A stretch of 64,000 nt of DNA, from assembly GCA_035556735.1 (NCBI GenBank), contig DATMFF010000012.1, positions 1 through 64,000 of the forward strand. Direction: 5' to 3'. A program made the position numbers and the translations under genes. This document shows, one piece after another, positions 30,246 through 38,737 of this stretch; the first letter of the stretch is position 1, and each line of letters opens with the position of its first letter. Origin of the DNA: CANJBX01 sp035556735. Its GTDB lineage: Bacteria > Pseudomonadota > Alphaproteobacteria > Rhizobiales > Xanthobacteraceae. The notes below the pieces were generated by a model. The model was not told the origin of the DNA. It ran no database searches and saw nothing but the letters and a program-made list of their open reading frames with translations.

Positions 30246-31550
30246 TCACGGACGGGTCTGTCCGGTGCCGCGCACGCGATACTTGAACGTGGTGAGCTGC
30301 TCGACCCCAACCGGTCCGCGTGCGTGCAGCCGTCCCGTTGCGATGCCGATCTCGGCGCCGAACCCGAACTCGCCGCCGTCCGCAAACTGGGTGGAGGCGT
30401 TGTGCAGCACGATGGCGGAATCGACCTCGCGCATGAACTTCTCGGCGGTCGCCCGATCCTCGGTGATGATCGCATCGGTATGATGTGAGCCGTGCGTTTC
30501 GATGTGCGTGATCGCGCCGTCAACGCCATCGACAACGCGCACGGCGATGATCGCGTCGAGAAATTCGGTCGCCCAGTCCGCCTCGCTCGCCGCTTTGACG
30601 CGAGGATCAACCTTGCGCGTTTCGCCGTCGCCCCGCACTTCGCAGCCGGCGTCGAGCAGCATGGTCACCAGCGGCGCAAGCTGGGTGGCTGCGCTCGCGC
30701 GATCCACCAGCAGCGTCTCCGCCGCTCCGCACACGCCGGTGCGGCGCATCTTCGCGTTGAGCACCACTGTCTTGGCCATCTCCAGCCGTGCAGCACGGTC
30801 GACGTAGACGTGGCAATTGCCGTCGAGATGCGCAAACACCGGCACGCGCGCCTCGGTCTGCACGCGCGCCACCAGCCCTTTGCCGCCGCGCGGCACGATG
30901 ACGTCGATGTTGCCGTCGAGCCCGGCGAGCATCATGCCGACTGCGGCGCGGTCGCGGGTCGGAACTAGCGAGATGGCGGCTTCCGGCAGTCCGGCTGCGC
31001 GCAGTCCGTCGACTAGCGCGGCATGGATCGCGCGCGAGGAGCGGAAACTGTCGGAGCCGCCGCGCAGGATCACCGCATTGCCGGCTTTCAGGCACAGCGC
31101 GCCCGCATCCGCTGTGACGTTGGGGCGGCTCTCGTAGATCACCCCGACGACCCCGAGCGGCACGCGCACGCGCTCGATGATCATCCCGTTCGGCCGCGTC
31201 CAGTGCTCGGTGACCAACCCGACCGGGTCCTTGAGCTGTCGTACGACCTCGACCCCGTCGGCGATCGCTGCCAGCCGCTTGTCGTCGAGCCGCAGACGGT
31301 CGGCGAACGCGGCGGTTACCCCGCCGCCGGCCTTGGCCTCGGCGAGATCCTCGGCATTGGCTGCGAGGATGGCCGGTCCGCTGCGCCGCAGGGCCAGGGC
31401 CATGGCGGCGAGGGCGTCGTTCTTTTGCGCCTCCGGTGCCAACGCCAACACCCGGGACGCCGCCCGGGCGGCAACGCCGAGGTCGCGCATCTCCGCGGCA
31501 AGGTCCGCAGGCTTGTCCACAGGCTTCAAGGACGCAGTCATGGCCGACAT
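30246..31550 (-). CDS. proA: Glutamate-5-semialdehyde dehydrogenase (gamma-glutamyl phosphate reductase)
   Basis: Second step of proline synthesis, reducing glutamyl-5-phosphate with NADPH. About 434 residues. The aldehyde-dehydrogenase fold shows VPLGVVGVIYESRPNV, GNAVILRGGS, VPRGGKGL and the nucleophile Cys in RRTGVCGAAETLL. The C terminus GRLHARGPVGVEQLTTFKY is diagnostic. Start Met at 31550 (MSAMTAS) is preferred over longer frames, with another Met three codons later. proB and obgE, often directly upstream in related genomes, are absent here. Confidence 0.97.
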   Translation of the reverse strand: MSAMTASLKPVDKPADLAAEMRDLGVAARAASRVLALAPEAQKNDALAAMALALRRSGPAILAANAEDLAEAKAGGGVTAAFADRLRLDDKRLAAIADGVEVVRQLKDPVGLVTEHWTRPNGMIIERVRVPLGVVGVIYESRPNVTADAGALCLKAGNAVILRGGSDSFRSSRAIHAALVDGLRAAGLPEAAISLVPTRDRAAVGMMLAGLDGNIDVIVPRGGKGLVARVQTEARVPVFAHLDGNCHVYVDRAARLEMAKTVVLNAKMRRTGVCGAAETLLVDRASAATQLAPLVTMLLDAGCEVRGDGETRKVDPRVKAASEADWATEFLDAIIAVRVVDGVDGAITHIETHGSHHTDAIITEDRATAEKFMREVDSAIVLHNASTQFADGGEFGFGAEIGIATGRLHARGPVGVEQLTTFKYRVRGTGQTRP

Positions 31551-31760
31551 GTCCGTGTCATGGGCGCTTTCTAGCATGCCTTCGGTCGGGCGGAAGTCGT
31601 CATCAGCTTTCCCCGTAATCCCCAGGACGGGCCAGGAACCCACGGTACCTCCGGCCATTACCTCGCCGTTGTTGTCCTACCGACTCGGTCGGCATTACCG
31701 GGGCAAGCGATCCTGTCTCGCCGGCGCCGAAAGTCACCTGTGATGTCAAGGGAGTAGGTC

Positions 31761-31964
31761 ATGTCTGCGAAGAGCCTTCCGAACCGGTTCCCGGCCGGAA
31801 CGCGTTATGTGATCGAGGGCCGCCGCGGCAAGACCGGGAAGCTGCGGATCGTCTCCCGCCAGCTCATCCTGCCGAACGGGGACCAGTTCGAGCTCAAGGG
31901 CGCGAGCTATGACCGGCCCAGGGCCGCCCGCATCAATCGCAAACGTCTCAGGTCCGGAAACTGA
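31761..31964 (+). CDS. Small basic protein of unknown function
   Basis: 67 residues, strongly basic (many Arg and Lys), no membrane segment or signal. A good ribosome site, AAGGGAGTAGG, precedes ATG 31761. Features such as GTRYVIEGRRG and LPNGDQFEL suggest a compact beta-rich fold. No family recognised. Divergent from proA. Confidence 0.6.
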   Translation: MSAKSLPNRFPAGTRYVIEGRRGKTGKLRIVSRQLILPNGDQFELKGASYDRPRAARINRKRLRSGN

Positions 31965-31990
31965 CGCCGTCCGTGGGCAGGCCCCGACGT

Positions 31991-32167
31991 TCATCGGCCG
32001 GCTGATGCGAAAAAGCTTGCCAAGATTGTGAACGTGTCGCGTAGCCCCATCCCGGCGCCCCAAAGCGCGCCGATGATCGCGACCGAAACGCCGGCGACGA
32101 TCAGAGCATACTCGACGATGACCGCCCCGGCCTCGTCCCTGAAAAATCGCCGCCCGCGCCCGTTCAT
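31991..32167 (-). CDS. Flp family type IVb pilin, second copy
   Basis: 58-residue Flp/Fap pilin: short basic leader (MNGRGRRFFRDEAG), prepilin peptidase site before AVIVEY (the Glu at +5), and a hydrophobic helix ALIVAGVSVAIIGALWGAG. It differs from the neighbouring copy mainly after the helix. A longer in-frame start at 32239 falls in a terminator and is rejected. Tad assembly genes are not in the window. Confidence 0.9.
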   Translation of the reverse strand: MNGRGRRFFRDEAGAVIVEYALIVAGVSVAIIGALWGAGMGLRDTFTILASFFASAGR

Positions 32168-32222
32168 GCGCAGATTGTAGCCGCAAAAGCGTGAATGCTG
32201 CGTCACCGGAGGATTGCTTACG

Positions 32223-32252
32223 AAAAAGACCCTACGCATGCGCAGGGCCTTT
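32223..32252 (-). terminator. Terminator between the two pilin genes
   Basis: On the minus strand AAAGGCCCT pairs with AGGGTCTTT (one G-T), around a palindromic GCGCATGCGT loop, followed by TTTT. It starts 36 bases after the stop of the first pilin gene (32288-32464), so that gene may be transcribed alone at high level. Confidence 0.8.
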
Positions 32253-32287
32253 CCCGGATGAGGGTTGGGGACCTTGCCCCGAAAAGC

Positions 32288-32464
32288 TTACTTGCCCGCG
32301 TTCTGCAGCGTGCTGGCAACCGAATTGAACGTGCCGCCAATCTGCCCGCCGAGGGCCTGGATCGCCGCGATGATGGCGACCGAGATGCCAGCGGCGATCA
32401 GGCCGTACTCGATAGCGGTCGCACCGGCTTCGTCGCGGACAAAATTGGCAATAAGGCGATTCAT
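32288..32464 (-). CDS. Flp family type IVb pilin, first copy
   Basis: 58 residues, canonical Flp pilin: MNRLIANFVRDEAG leader, processing site before ATAIEY, hydrophobic helix GLIAAGISVAIIAAIQALGG, and short C terminus FNSVASTLQNAGK. After processing it would be the major subunit of a Tad pilus for surface attachment. Start ATG 32464; upstream open frame is not pilin-like. Confidence 0.94.
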   Translation of the reverse strand: MNRLIANFVRDEAGATAIEYGLIAAGISVAIIAAIQALGGQIGGTFNSVASTLQNAGK

Positions 32465-32664
32465 TTCGACACCCCGTGTTTGGTTGCATTTGGCGTCCGT
32501 TCTCGAACGCGCGGGGGCAACCTGACGGACGCGGGTTTCCGACTTATGAACTTCGGCGGTACAAAACAACCGACACAGGGAGAGTCATTTGCGTGCTGAA
32601 TGTCCCATCAACTCGGCCCGGTCAGAAATGGGGAAAATTTCACGCCATTTTCCGGCAGATATCG

Positions 32665-32997
32665 ATGCTCACAATCTATAAAATTTTCCTCGAGACTGAA
32701 TGGCTTGCGCTTGAGCGTGCAGGCGTCTTTCGCGGCTCTGCCGATGACCGGCGCGACGGCTTCATCCATTGTTCCACCGCCGAACAATCGATCGGCACCT
32801 ATGAGAAATACTTCGCCGGCCGCCCCGGAGTTATCCTGGCTGCGATCGACGCCGACGCTCTCGGTGCGGCGCTCAGATGGGAGCCCTCGCGCGGGGGCGC
32901 GCTGTTCCCGCACATTTACGGCGACCTGCCGCGCACGGCGATCCTTTGGTCGCGTCCGCTCACCTCGATCGCGGATCTGAGGCAGTTCGCGCAGTAG
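32665..32997 (+). CDS. DUF952 family protein
   Basis: 110 residues from ATG 32665 (MLTIYKIFLETEW). DUF952 hallmarks: DGFIHCSTAEQ near 33-43 and FPHIYGDLP near 83-91. The family has a small ART-like fold of unknown function. Its 3' end overlaps the antisense 3' end of the CWC gene by about 80 bases. The longer open frame upstream crosses the pilin promoter region and is not used. Confidence 0.9.
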   Translation: MLTIYKIFLETEWLALERAGVFRGSADDRRDGFIHCSTAEQSIGTYEKYFAGRPGVILAAIDADALGAALRWEPSRGGALFPHIYGDLPRTAILWSRPLTSIADLRQFAQ

Positions 32998-33107
32998 CAA
33001 CCCTGGGCCGGGTCAGGCCGGGGCAGCGCAGGCAAGGCACGGCACCAGCACTCGCCGTCCGGCTCGCAGGCCATCGGCGCGGCGCACCTGGAGCAGCGGA
33101 CCTGCAT
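32916..33107 (-). CDS. Cysteine-rich CWC family protein
   Basis: 63 residues. Begins MQVRCSRCAAPMACEPDGEC and continues WCRALPALPRPDPAQGCYCANC; eight Cys in CxxC-type pairs suggest one or two zinc knuckles, matching the cysteine-rich CWC family (named for Cys-Trp-Cys). The ATG is one base beyond the stop of the membrane-protein gene upstream, so the two are translationally coupled. Roughly the last 27 codons are antisense to DUF952. Function unknown. Confidence 0.78.
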   Translation of the reverse strand: MQVRCSRCAAPMACEPDGECWCRALPALPRPDPAQGCYCANCLRSAIEVSGRDQRIAVRGRSP

Positions 33108-33108
33108 G

Positions 33109-33609
33109 TCAGTTCGTCCGTTGCTGTTGCGGCGCCAGCACCGCCGGCTCCTGTCGGAATACAGGTTTCCAAAATCCCGCGCTCCAGCCGGCGACCAGCC
33201 AATAGGCGAAGCCGGCCGCAAGACCAGCGGCCACGATGACGGTGGGGTTGGTCAGGAAATGATATTCGTCGCGGATATCGCTGATCAGCGACCACCCGAC
33301 CCAACTCGACAAGCCTCCGTTGATCGCGTGATAGATCCACGAGCGGATGGCAAAGCCCTCCGCGATCAGCACCCCGATCGCCGCAGGCAGCATCATCATC
33401 AGTCCCGAATAGCCCAGGACCAGCAGCAGCATCGGGCCGAACAGAAACAGTGCAACAAAGTAGTTCTGCTGCAGTTGGGGGTCGGCATGCGCCAGCGCGA
33501 GGAATGACGTCCAGTGCGCGGCGACCAGCACCGCCAATGCCGTCGTCACGGCGACGCAGGTGCCAAGTGGCACCAGCAGAAAGCGTAGGATGAGGCGGCC
33601 AATAATCAT
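33109..33609 (-). CDS. Multi-pass membrane protein of unknown function
   Basis: 166 residues from ATG 33609 (MIIGRLILRF). Four hydrophobic segments: LILRFLLVPLGTCVAVTTAL, NYFVALFLFGPMLLLVLGYS, MLPAAIGVLIAEGFAI and VIVAAGLAAGFAYWLVAGW, with a Gln-rich C-terminal tail. Proteins like this occur in Bradyrhizobiaceae without known role. A TTG start at 33663 is possible but lacks a ribosome site. Confidence 0.75.
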   Translation of the reverse strand: MIIGRLILRFLLVPLGTCVAVTTALAVLVAAHWTSFLALAHADPQLQQNYFVALFLFGPMLLLVLGYSGLMMMLPAAIGVLIAEGFAIRSWIYHAINGGLSSWVGWSLISDIRDEYHFLTNPTVIVAAGLAAGFAYWLVAGWSAGFWKPVFRQEPAVLAPQQQRTN

Positions 33610-33755
33610 GAGCAAGGCGGCGAATAGTTCGACGGAACAGAGAAGCGCCGGCAGAGCGGCCAACGGAAGATCAGTTTGGAGATGCGTGCGACGTTCGTCC
33701 CAGGATCAACCCGTTCGCATTTCGCCACTCGCCATCCTCGCATCTGGTGGATGCA

Positions 33756-34976
33756 TCACTCGGTCATCGCCATGGCCCGCAGCGCCATACGTTCGCGCGC
33801 GGACAGCTTTTCGGTGGCGCTCTTGAGTTGGCCGCAGGCCGCCAGAATGTCGCGGCCGCGCGGGGTGCGCACCGGCGAGGCGTAGCCGGCGTTGAAGATG
33901 ATCTCCGAGAACTTCTCGATTTGCTCCCAGTCCGAACACTCATACTTCGAGCCGGGCCACGGATTGAAGGGAATGAGGTTGATCTTGGCGGGGATGCCTT
34001 TGAGTAGCTTCACCAATGCGCGCGCCTCGGCGAGTGAGTCGTTGACGCCCTTGAGCATCACATATTCGAAGGTGATGCGCTTGGCGTTCGAGACGCCTGG
34101 ATAGTTGCGGCAGGCGTCGAGCAGTTGCGCGATCGGGTATTTGCGGTTGAGCGGCACGAGCTCGTCGCGAAGCTCGTCGCGCGTCGCATGCAGCGACACG
34201 GCCAGCATCACGCCGATCTCGCTGCCGGTGCGCTCGATCATCGGCACCACGCCGGACGTCGATAGCGTGATCTTGCGCCGGGAGATGCCGATGCCGTCGC
34301 CGTCGGAGACGATGAGCAGCGCGTCGCGCACCGCCTCGAAGTTATAGAGCGGCTCGCCCATGCCCATCATCACGATGTTGGTGATGAAGCGTCCGCCGTC
34401 GGTCGGCACGATTCCGTCGTTCGGCGGCGTGCCGCCAGGCCAGTCGCCGATGCGGTCGCGCGCTGCGAGGATCTGGCCGACGATCTCGCCGGACGTCAGA
34501 TTGCGCACCAGCCGTTGCGTGCCGGTATGGCAGAACGAGCAGTTGAGGGTGCAGCCGACCTGGCTGGAGACGCACAACGTGCCGCGGTCCGTCTCAGGAA
34601 TGTAGACGCACTCGATCTCATGCGCCCGTTCGCCCGGCGTCTCGCCCGGCAGGCGCAGGAGCCACTTGCGAGTGCCGTCGGTGGAGACCTGCTCGGCCAC
34701 TACTTCCGGCCGGGCCAGAGTGAAACGGGCGGCGAGCTGCGCGCGCAGCTCCTTCGAGACGTTGGTCATCTCGTCGAACGACCGCGCGCCGCGGAAATAG
34801 ATCCAGTGCCAGAGCTGCTGAACGCGCATCTTGCGCTGACCCTCCGGCACCCCGGCGGCGCCCAGGGAATCTGCCAATTGGGCCCGCGTGAGGCCAATGA
34901 GCGACGGCACCGCCGGGGGCACGTAGCGCTCGAGCGGGGTCTTTTCGATGGGGGCGGCAGTCGAAAGCAGGGTCAT
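33756..34976 (-). CDS. rlmN: Dual-specificity rRNA/tRNA adenine C2 methyltransferase
   Basis: Radical SAM enzyme methylating A2503 of 23S rRNA and A37 of some tRNAs. 406 residues. The cluster motif CTLNCSFCHTG is near residues 136-146, the glycine patch MGMGEPLYNF near 205, and the methyl-carrying Cys in RDILAACGQL near 380. N-terminal accessory domain includes WHWIYFRGARSFDEM. Start ATG 34976. RlmN often neighbours ialB in Rhizobiales. Confidence 0.97.
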   Translation of the reverse strand: MTLLSTAAPIEKTPLERYVPPAVPSLIGLTRAQLADSLGAAGVPEGQRKMRVQQLWHWIYFRGARSFDEMTNVSKELRAQLAARFTLARPEVVAEQVSTDGTRKWLLRLPGETPGERAHEIECVYIPETDRGTLCVSSQVGCTLNCSFCHTGTQRLVRNLTSGEIVGQILAARDRIGDWPGGTPPNDGIVPTDGGRFITNIVMMGMGEPLYNFEAVRDALLIVSDGDGIGISRRKITLSTSGVVPMIERTGSEIGVMLAVSLHATRDELRDELVPLNRKYPIAQLLDACRNYPGVSNAKRITFEYVMLKGVNDSLAEARALVKLLKGIPAKINLIPFNPWPGSKYECSDWEQIEKFSEIIFNAGYASPVRTPRGRDILAACGQLKSATEKLSARERMALRAMAMTE

Positions 34977-35133
34977 TGGCCTCTAGATAGGACGGCGGGG
35001 GCCCCGGCACAAATGGAAGTCGGCCGGCGCACCGCAGACGCGGTGCCCGGGTCCCATGGCGAGGCTCCCCGAAAAGCAAGATCGCCGTGCCTGCCGGACG
35101 ATCCTGGTGAAGCGGGGCAGCCGGGTCCCGTGC

Positions 35134-35730
35134 CTACTTGCATTCCTGGCTGACGCGTTCGAGCGCCTGCGTGAGCCCCTTGAGCGAATAGGTGTCCGTG
35201 GTCTTGGTGCCCCTGGCCGACTCGCCGTGCACGACAACGTCCGCGCCCTTGCGCAAGGCCTCGACCAGCCGCGGCTCCTCCGCCGCGTTCTTGATCCAAG
35301 CGCCGTCGTTCTGAGTGTACATCGCGAACTTCGTTCCGCCGATGTCGACCACCGCCTCACTGTTCGCTTTCTGCCCGTAACCGACGACGATCGACACCTC
35401 GTTCGTCACCTTCTCGGCAGGGCGAGTGGAAATGAACATGTAGGCGGGGTCGCGCGGCCGGTTCGGCGGATCGGTCGTGGCCTTCTGCGGCTTGGACAGC
35501 GCGAAGCAGATCTTGCGGCCGTTCGGGTTCGCGGTGTATGCGCCCCAGTCGCCGTACTGGCCGAGCAGCGACGGCTGCGCGCCGGACGCCGCGCCGCTGC
35601 TGGTGGCCGATGTTTTCGAATCCGGCTTCGCCGACTGCGCCACTTGTTTCGAACCCTGGGCGTATGCGGGCGGAACGCCTGCGATCGCAGTCGCCATTCC
35701 GAGCGCCAGGAGCCAAGTCACCTTACGCAT
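35134..35730 (-). CDS. Invasion-associated locus B family protein
   Basis: 198-residue exported protein. Signal peptide MRKVTWLLALGMATAIAGVPPAYAQ at 1-25, a low-complexity Ser/Ala/Lys linker to about 55, then the IalB domain: YGDWGAYTA, GRKICFALSKP, DPAYMFISTRP, VDIGGTKFAMYTQNDGAW and a final ECK. Bartonella IalB is linked to erythrocyte entry, but the family is widespread in free-living Rhizobiales, where it is likely an envelope protein; pathogenicity should not be inferred. Confidence 0.9.
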   Translation of the reverse strand: MRKVTWLLALGMATAIAGVPPAYAQGSKQVAQSAKPDSKTSATSSGAASGAQPSLLGQYGDWGAYTANPNGRKICFALSKPQKATTDPPNRPRDPAYMFISTRPAEKVTNEVSIVVGYGQKANSEAVVDIGGTKFAMYTQNDGAWIKNAAEEPRLVEALRKGADVVVHGESARGTKTTDTYSLKGLTQALERVSQECK

Positions 35731-35964
35731 CAGTCCTCGCTCGTCGTTTGAGTCGCCCCACTTGCGGGCGCGATAGTAGAAAAGTCGCTTCCACGCGGCA
35801 ATCCGACCGCGTCCCGTACTTTAACACCCGCAAACATTAATCTTAACATCGGCGTCGCGCTTTCGCCGGTTCCGCCGCGCTCCGGCCGCCGACACCCGTG
35901 ACAACATTACGCAGGCGTCGTGCACAACGCGCGTGTCGTGCCGCGTGCGTGGCTCGAAGATAAG

Positions 35965-36603
35965 CTACCGGTCGTTCGCGGTCTCAGGCGCCGCATATTT
36001 CTGAAGCAGCGGGAACTGCAGCATTGCGAACAGGAAGGTCAGAGGCACGAAGCCGAAGACCTTGAACGCCACCCAGACGTCGGTCGTTTGCGTGCGCCAG
36101 ATGATCTCGTTGAGCACAGCCAGCGCGAAGAAGAACAGCGCCCAGCGCAGCGTCAATTTGCGCCAGCCTTCGTCGGTGAGATGGAAAACCGAATCGAACA
36201 CCATCGCCAGCAACGGCTTGTTGAAGATCAGTCCGCCAACGAGCACGGCGCCGAATAGGACGTAGATGATCGTGGGCTTGAGCTTGATGAAAGTCTCGTC
36301 CTGCAACACAAGCGTGAGCCCGCCAAACACGACGACGATGATGGCCGAGACCACCGGCATGATCGGCAGGCGCCGCGTGAGACCGTAGGAAACCGCGAGC
36401 GCCGCCAGGATCGCCGCCATGAATACGGCGGTGGCTACGAAAATGCCGGCGTGCTCGCCTGTGCCCAAGCCTGCCGGCAGGATCGGCGCGATCAACGGCA
36501 GAAACAGCGCCGGACGCGAATTGGCGAAGAAGAACAGAATGAGCGGCCCGATATCGAGCGCCAGTTTGAGCATCGGATTGAGTTGCGGCTTGTCCTGAAC
36601 CAT
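35965..36603 (-). CDS. yciB: Septation protein A / inner membrane protein YciB
   Basis: 212 residues with five or six hydrophobic helices, beginning MVQDKPQLNPMLKLALDIGP and continuing FFFANSRP, FVATAVFMAAILAALAVSYG, VLFGAVLVGGLIFNK and WALFFFALAVLNEIIWR, all hallmarks of the IspZ/YciB family involved in cell-envelope organisation and septation. ATG 36603 has AAGGA seven bases upstream; an in-frame TTG two codons earlier is less likely. Confidence 0.94.
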   Translation of the reverse strand: MVQDKPQLNPMLKLALDIGPLILFFFANSRPALFLPLIAPILPAGLGTGEHAGIFVATAVFMAAILAALAVSYGLTRRLPIMPVVSAIIVVVFGGLTLVLQDETFIKLKPTIIYVLFGAVLVGGLIFNKPLLAMVFDSVFHLTDEGWRKLTLRWALFFFALAVLNEIIWRTQTTDVWVAFKVFGFVPLTFLFAMLQFPLLQKYAAPETANDR

Positions 36604-36698
36604 GATCAATCCTTATCCCGCGCGGCGGCGCTTGTCGCGGCCAAGGTCGCCGTGACATCGCAATCGGCAGAATACCAGTCGGCGCTGAGTAGCACAGG

Positions 36699-36872
36699 AT
36701 GCGATTGCTTATTCTCGGCCTGCTGCTGGGCCACTTTCGTCGGTGGCTTGACGCGCGGCCGCAACGCGACTGGAGCGAGATCGGCTGGGCTCACCGCGTC
36801 GGGCGTCTCCTGCTGATCGGCGGGGCGCTTGCGGCCTTCTTCGTGCCTGGCTGGCTGCTGCTCGCGCAATAG
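36699..36872 (+). CDS. Candidate small two-helix membrane protein
   Basis: 57-codon frame, ATG 36699 to TAG 36870-36872. MRLLILGLLLGHFRRW forms a first hydrophobic stretch, then a charged middle (LDARPQRDWSEIGWAHRVG) and a second hydrophobic segment LLLIGGALAAFFVPGWLLL. Third positions are GC-biased as in coding DNA. The ribosome site is poor (CACAGG). It lies between the yciB and ftsY genes, which run on the other strand. Could be chance. Confidence 0.4.
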   Translation: MRLLILGLLLGHFRRWLDARPQRDWSEIGWAHRVGRLLLIGGALAAFFVPGWLLLAQ

Positions 36873-36873
36873 G

Positions 36874-37806
36874 CTAGTCACCGACGCCCGCCACCGCCCG
36901 CGCGAATGACTGCGCCGCGAACGGTGCAAGATCATCGACCCCTTCGCCGACCCCGATGAAATGCACGGGCAGTCCGTACCTGTCCGCCACCGCCACCAGG
37001 ATGCCGCCGCGGGCGGTGCCGTCGAGCTTGGTCATCACGAGCCCGGTGACGCCTGCGATCTTCTGGAATTCGCCGACCTGCGCCAGCGCGTTCTGGCCCA
37101 CGGTAGCGTCGAGCACGAGCAGCACTGCATCCGGCGCGCTCGCGTCGAGCTTCTTCATCACGCGCACGATCTTCTCGAGTTCGCCCATCAGCGCACTTTT
37201 GTTCTGCAGCCGCCCGGCGGTATCGATCAGCAGTACGTCGGTGCCGGCAGCGCGCGCGGCCTCCAGTGCGTCGTAGGCGAGGCCCGCCGAATCCGCGCCT
37301 TGCTCGCGCGCGATTACACGCGCGCCGGTGCGCTCGCCCCAGATCCTGAGCTGATCGATCGCGGCCGCGCGGAACGTATCGCCGGCGGCGAGCATCACCT
37401 TGCGGCCTTCGGCCGACAGCTTCGCCGCCAACTTACCGATCGTCGTGGTCTTGCCCGAGCCGTTGACGCCGACCACCAGCACGACGAACGGCTTCCTGCG
37501 GACGTCGATCTCCAGCGGCTTGGCGACGGGGGCTAGGACTTTCTCCACCTCGGCGGCGAGGATCGCCTTGATTTCGTCGGGACTGACGGTCTTGTCGTAG
37601 CGTCCTTCACCCACGGCCGCCGCGATGCGCGCAGCGACGTCGATGCCAAGGTCGGCACGGATCAGGGCGTCCTCGAGTTCCTCGATTGTCTGCGCATCGA
37701 GCTTGCGCTTGGCGACGATATCGGTGACCGCTGTCCCCAGCGCCGAGGCGGTCCTGCGAAGCCCGCCGGAAAGACGCTGCCAGAGCGATTGATTCTTGGT
37801 GTCCAT
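36874..37806 (-). CDS. ftsY: Signal recognition particle receptor FtsY
   Basis: GTPase that docks Ffh-bound ribosomes at the membrane. 310 residues, with only a short N-terminal extension before the N domain (LSGGLRRTASALGTAV). G1 is VGVNGSGKTTTIGKLA near 117-132, then DTFRAAA, G3 DTAGRLQNK, TKLDGTARGG and the C-terminal FIGVGEGVDDLAPF. The acidic A domain of enterobacterial FtsY is absent, as usual for this group. Start ATG 37806 (MDTKNQSLW). ffh, its partner, is 7 kb away. Confidence 0.96.
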   Translation of the reverse strand: MDTKNQSLWQRLSGGLRRTASALGTAVTDIVAKRKLDAQTIEELEDALIRADLGIDVAARIAAAVGEGRYDKTVSPDEIKAILAAEVEKVLAPVAKPLEIDVRRKPFVVLVVGVNGSGKTTTIGKLAAKLSAEGRKVMLAAGDTFRAAAIDQLRIWGERTGARVIAREQGADSAGLAYDALEAARAAGTDVLLIDTAGRLQNKSALMGELEKIVRVMKKLDASAPDAVLLVLDATVGQNALAQVGEFQKIAGVTGLVMTKLDGTARGGILVAVADRYGLPVHFIGVGEGVDDLAPFAAQSFARAVAGVGD

Positions 37807-37900
37807 TGGTGTCCCGGTTCCGAGGCTCGCAAGACGTCGCGGCAGGCTTGGGTGCAGATTTCCGAGCCACGACACCGGCCGCTGTGATAGCGACTTGACC

Positions 37901-38599
37901 ATGACTCCGGAAGAGATGGTGACGCGGGTACTTTACCGCGATGGGCTGATGCTGGTGGTCGACAAGCCGCCGGGCATCCCCGTCCACCGCGGACCCAAGG
38001 GCGGTGGGGCCTTCGAAGATTTCTTCGATGCGCTTCGCTACGGTCTGCCGCGGCCGCCCGCCCTCGCGCATCGGCTCGACAAGGATACCTCGGGCTGCCT
38101 GGTGCTCGGCCGCCACCGCAAGGCGCTCGCCCACCTTGGCCTGCTGTTCAAGCACGGCAAGGTCAGCAAGACCTATTGGGCGGTGGTGGACGGCGGCCCG
38201 GCCGAGGACGAGGGGACGATCGACATTCCGCTCGGCCGCCGCAATGTCGAACGCGGCTGGTGGATGAAGCCCGATCCGCATGGGCTGCCCTCGACGACCA
38301 CGTGGAAGGTGCTGGGCCGCGCGACCGGCCTCGCCTGGCTTGCGCTGGAGCCGCTGACCGGCCGCACGCATCAGCTTCGCGTCCATTGTGCCGCCAGCGG
38401 CTGGCCGATCGTGGGCGACAACATCTACGGCAATGCCCCCCGCTTTGACGGGCCGATCCTTCATCTGCATGCGCGCGAGGTGGTCGTTCCGATCCAGAAG
38501 AACAAGCCGCCGGTGCGGGTGGTCGCGCCGGTGCCCGAGCACATGAAAGAGCGGCTGCGCGCCTGCGGCTGGCGGGAAGGCTCGGAAGCGGCGGCATGA
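37901..38599 (+). CDS. RluA-family pseudouridine synthase
   Basis: 232 residues from ATG 37901. Lacks the S4 domain. Motifs: VVDKPPGIPVHRGP near 19-32, the catalytic Asp in HRLDKDTSGCLVLGR near 57-71, GRTHQLRVH near 153 and GDNIYGN near 170. It modifies uridine in rRNA or tRNA; the exact site cannot be told, as RluA, TruC and RluC-like enzymes share these motifs. Divergent from ftsY; a longer open frame upstream overlaps ftsY. Confidence 0.92.
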   Translation: MTPEEMVTRVLYRDGLMLVVDKPPGIPVHRGPKGGGAFEDFFDALRYGLPRPPALAHRLDKDTSGCLVLGRHRKALAHLGLLFKHGKVSKTYWAVVDGGPAEDEGTIDIPLGRRNVERGWWMKPDPHGLPSTTTWKVLGRATGLAWLALEPLTGRTHQLRVHCAASGWPIVGDNIYGNAPRFDGPILHLHAREVVVPIQKNKPPVRVVAPVPEHMKERLRACGWREGSEAAA

Positions 38600-38737
38600 T
38601 CGCCGCTACAAGGTGCGGGCTGCGCCACAACTTGGTGACCATTTGCGCGCCAACACCTTGTGGCGGTTGTGGAGGGTGTGAGCGCTTCGATGGATTTGGC
38701 CGGCTCCGCCTCTCCTCCGCGCGCCACGGCGCAGATG

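Noticed and set aside
32223..32239. Longer start for the second Flp pilin
   Set aside because: The extra codons lie in a terminator hairpin, and the pilin leader normally begins at the Met used.
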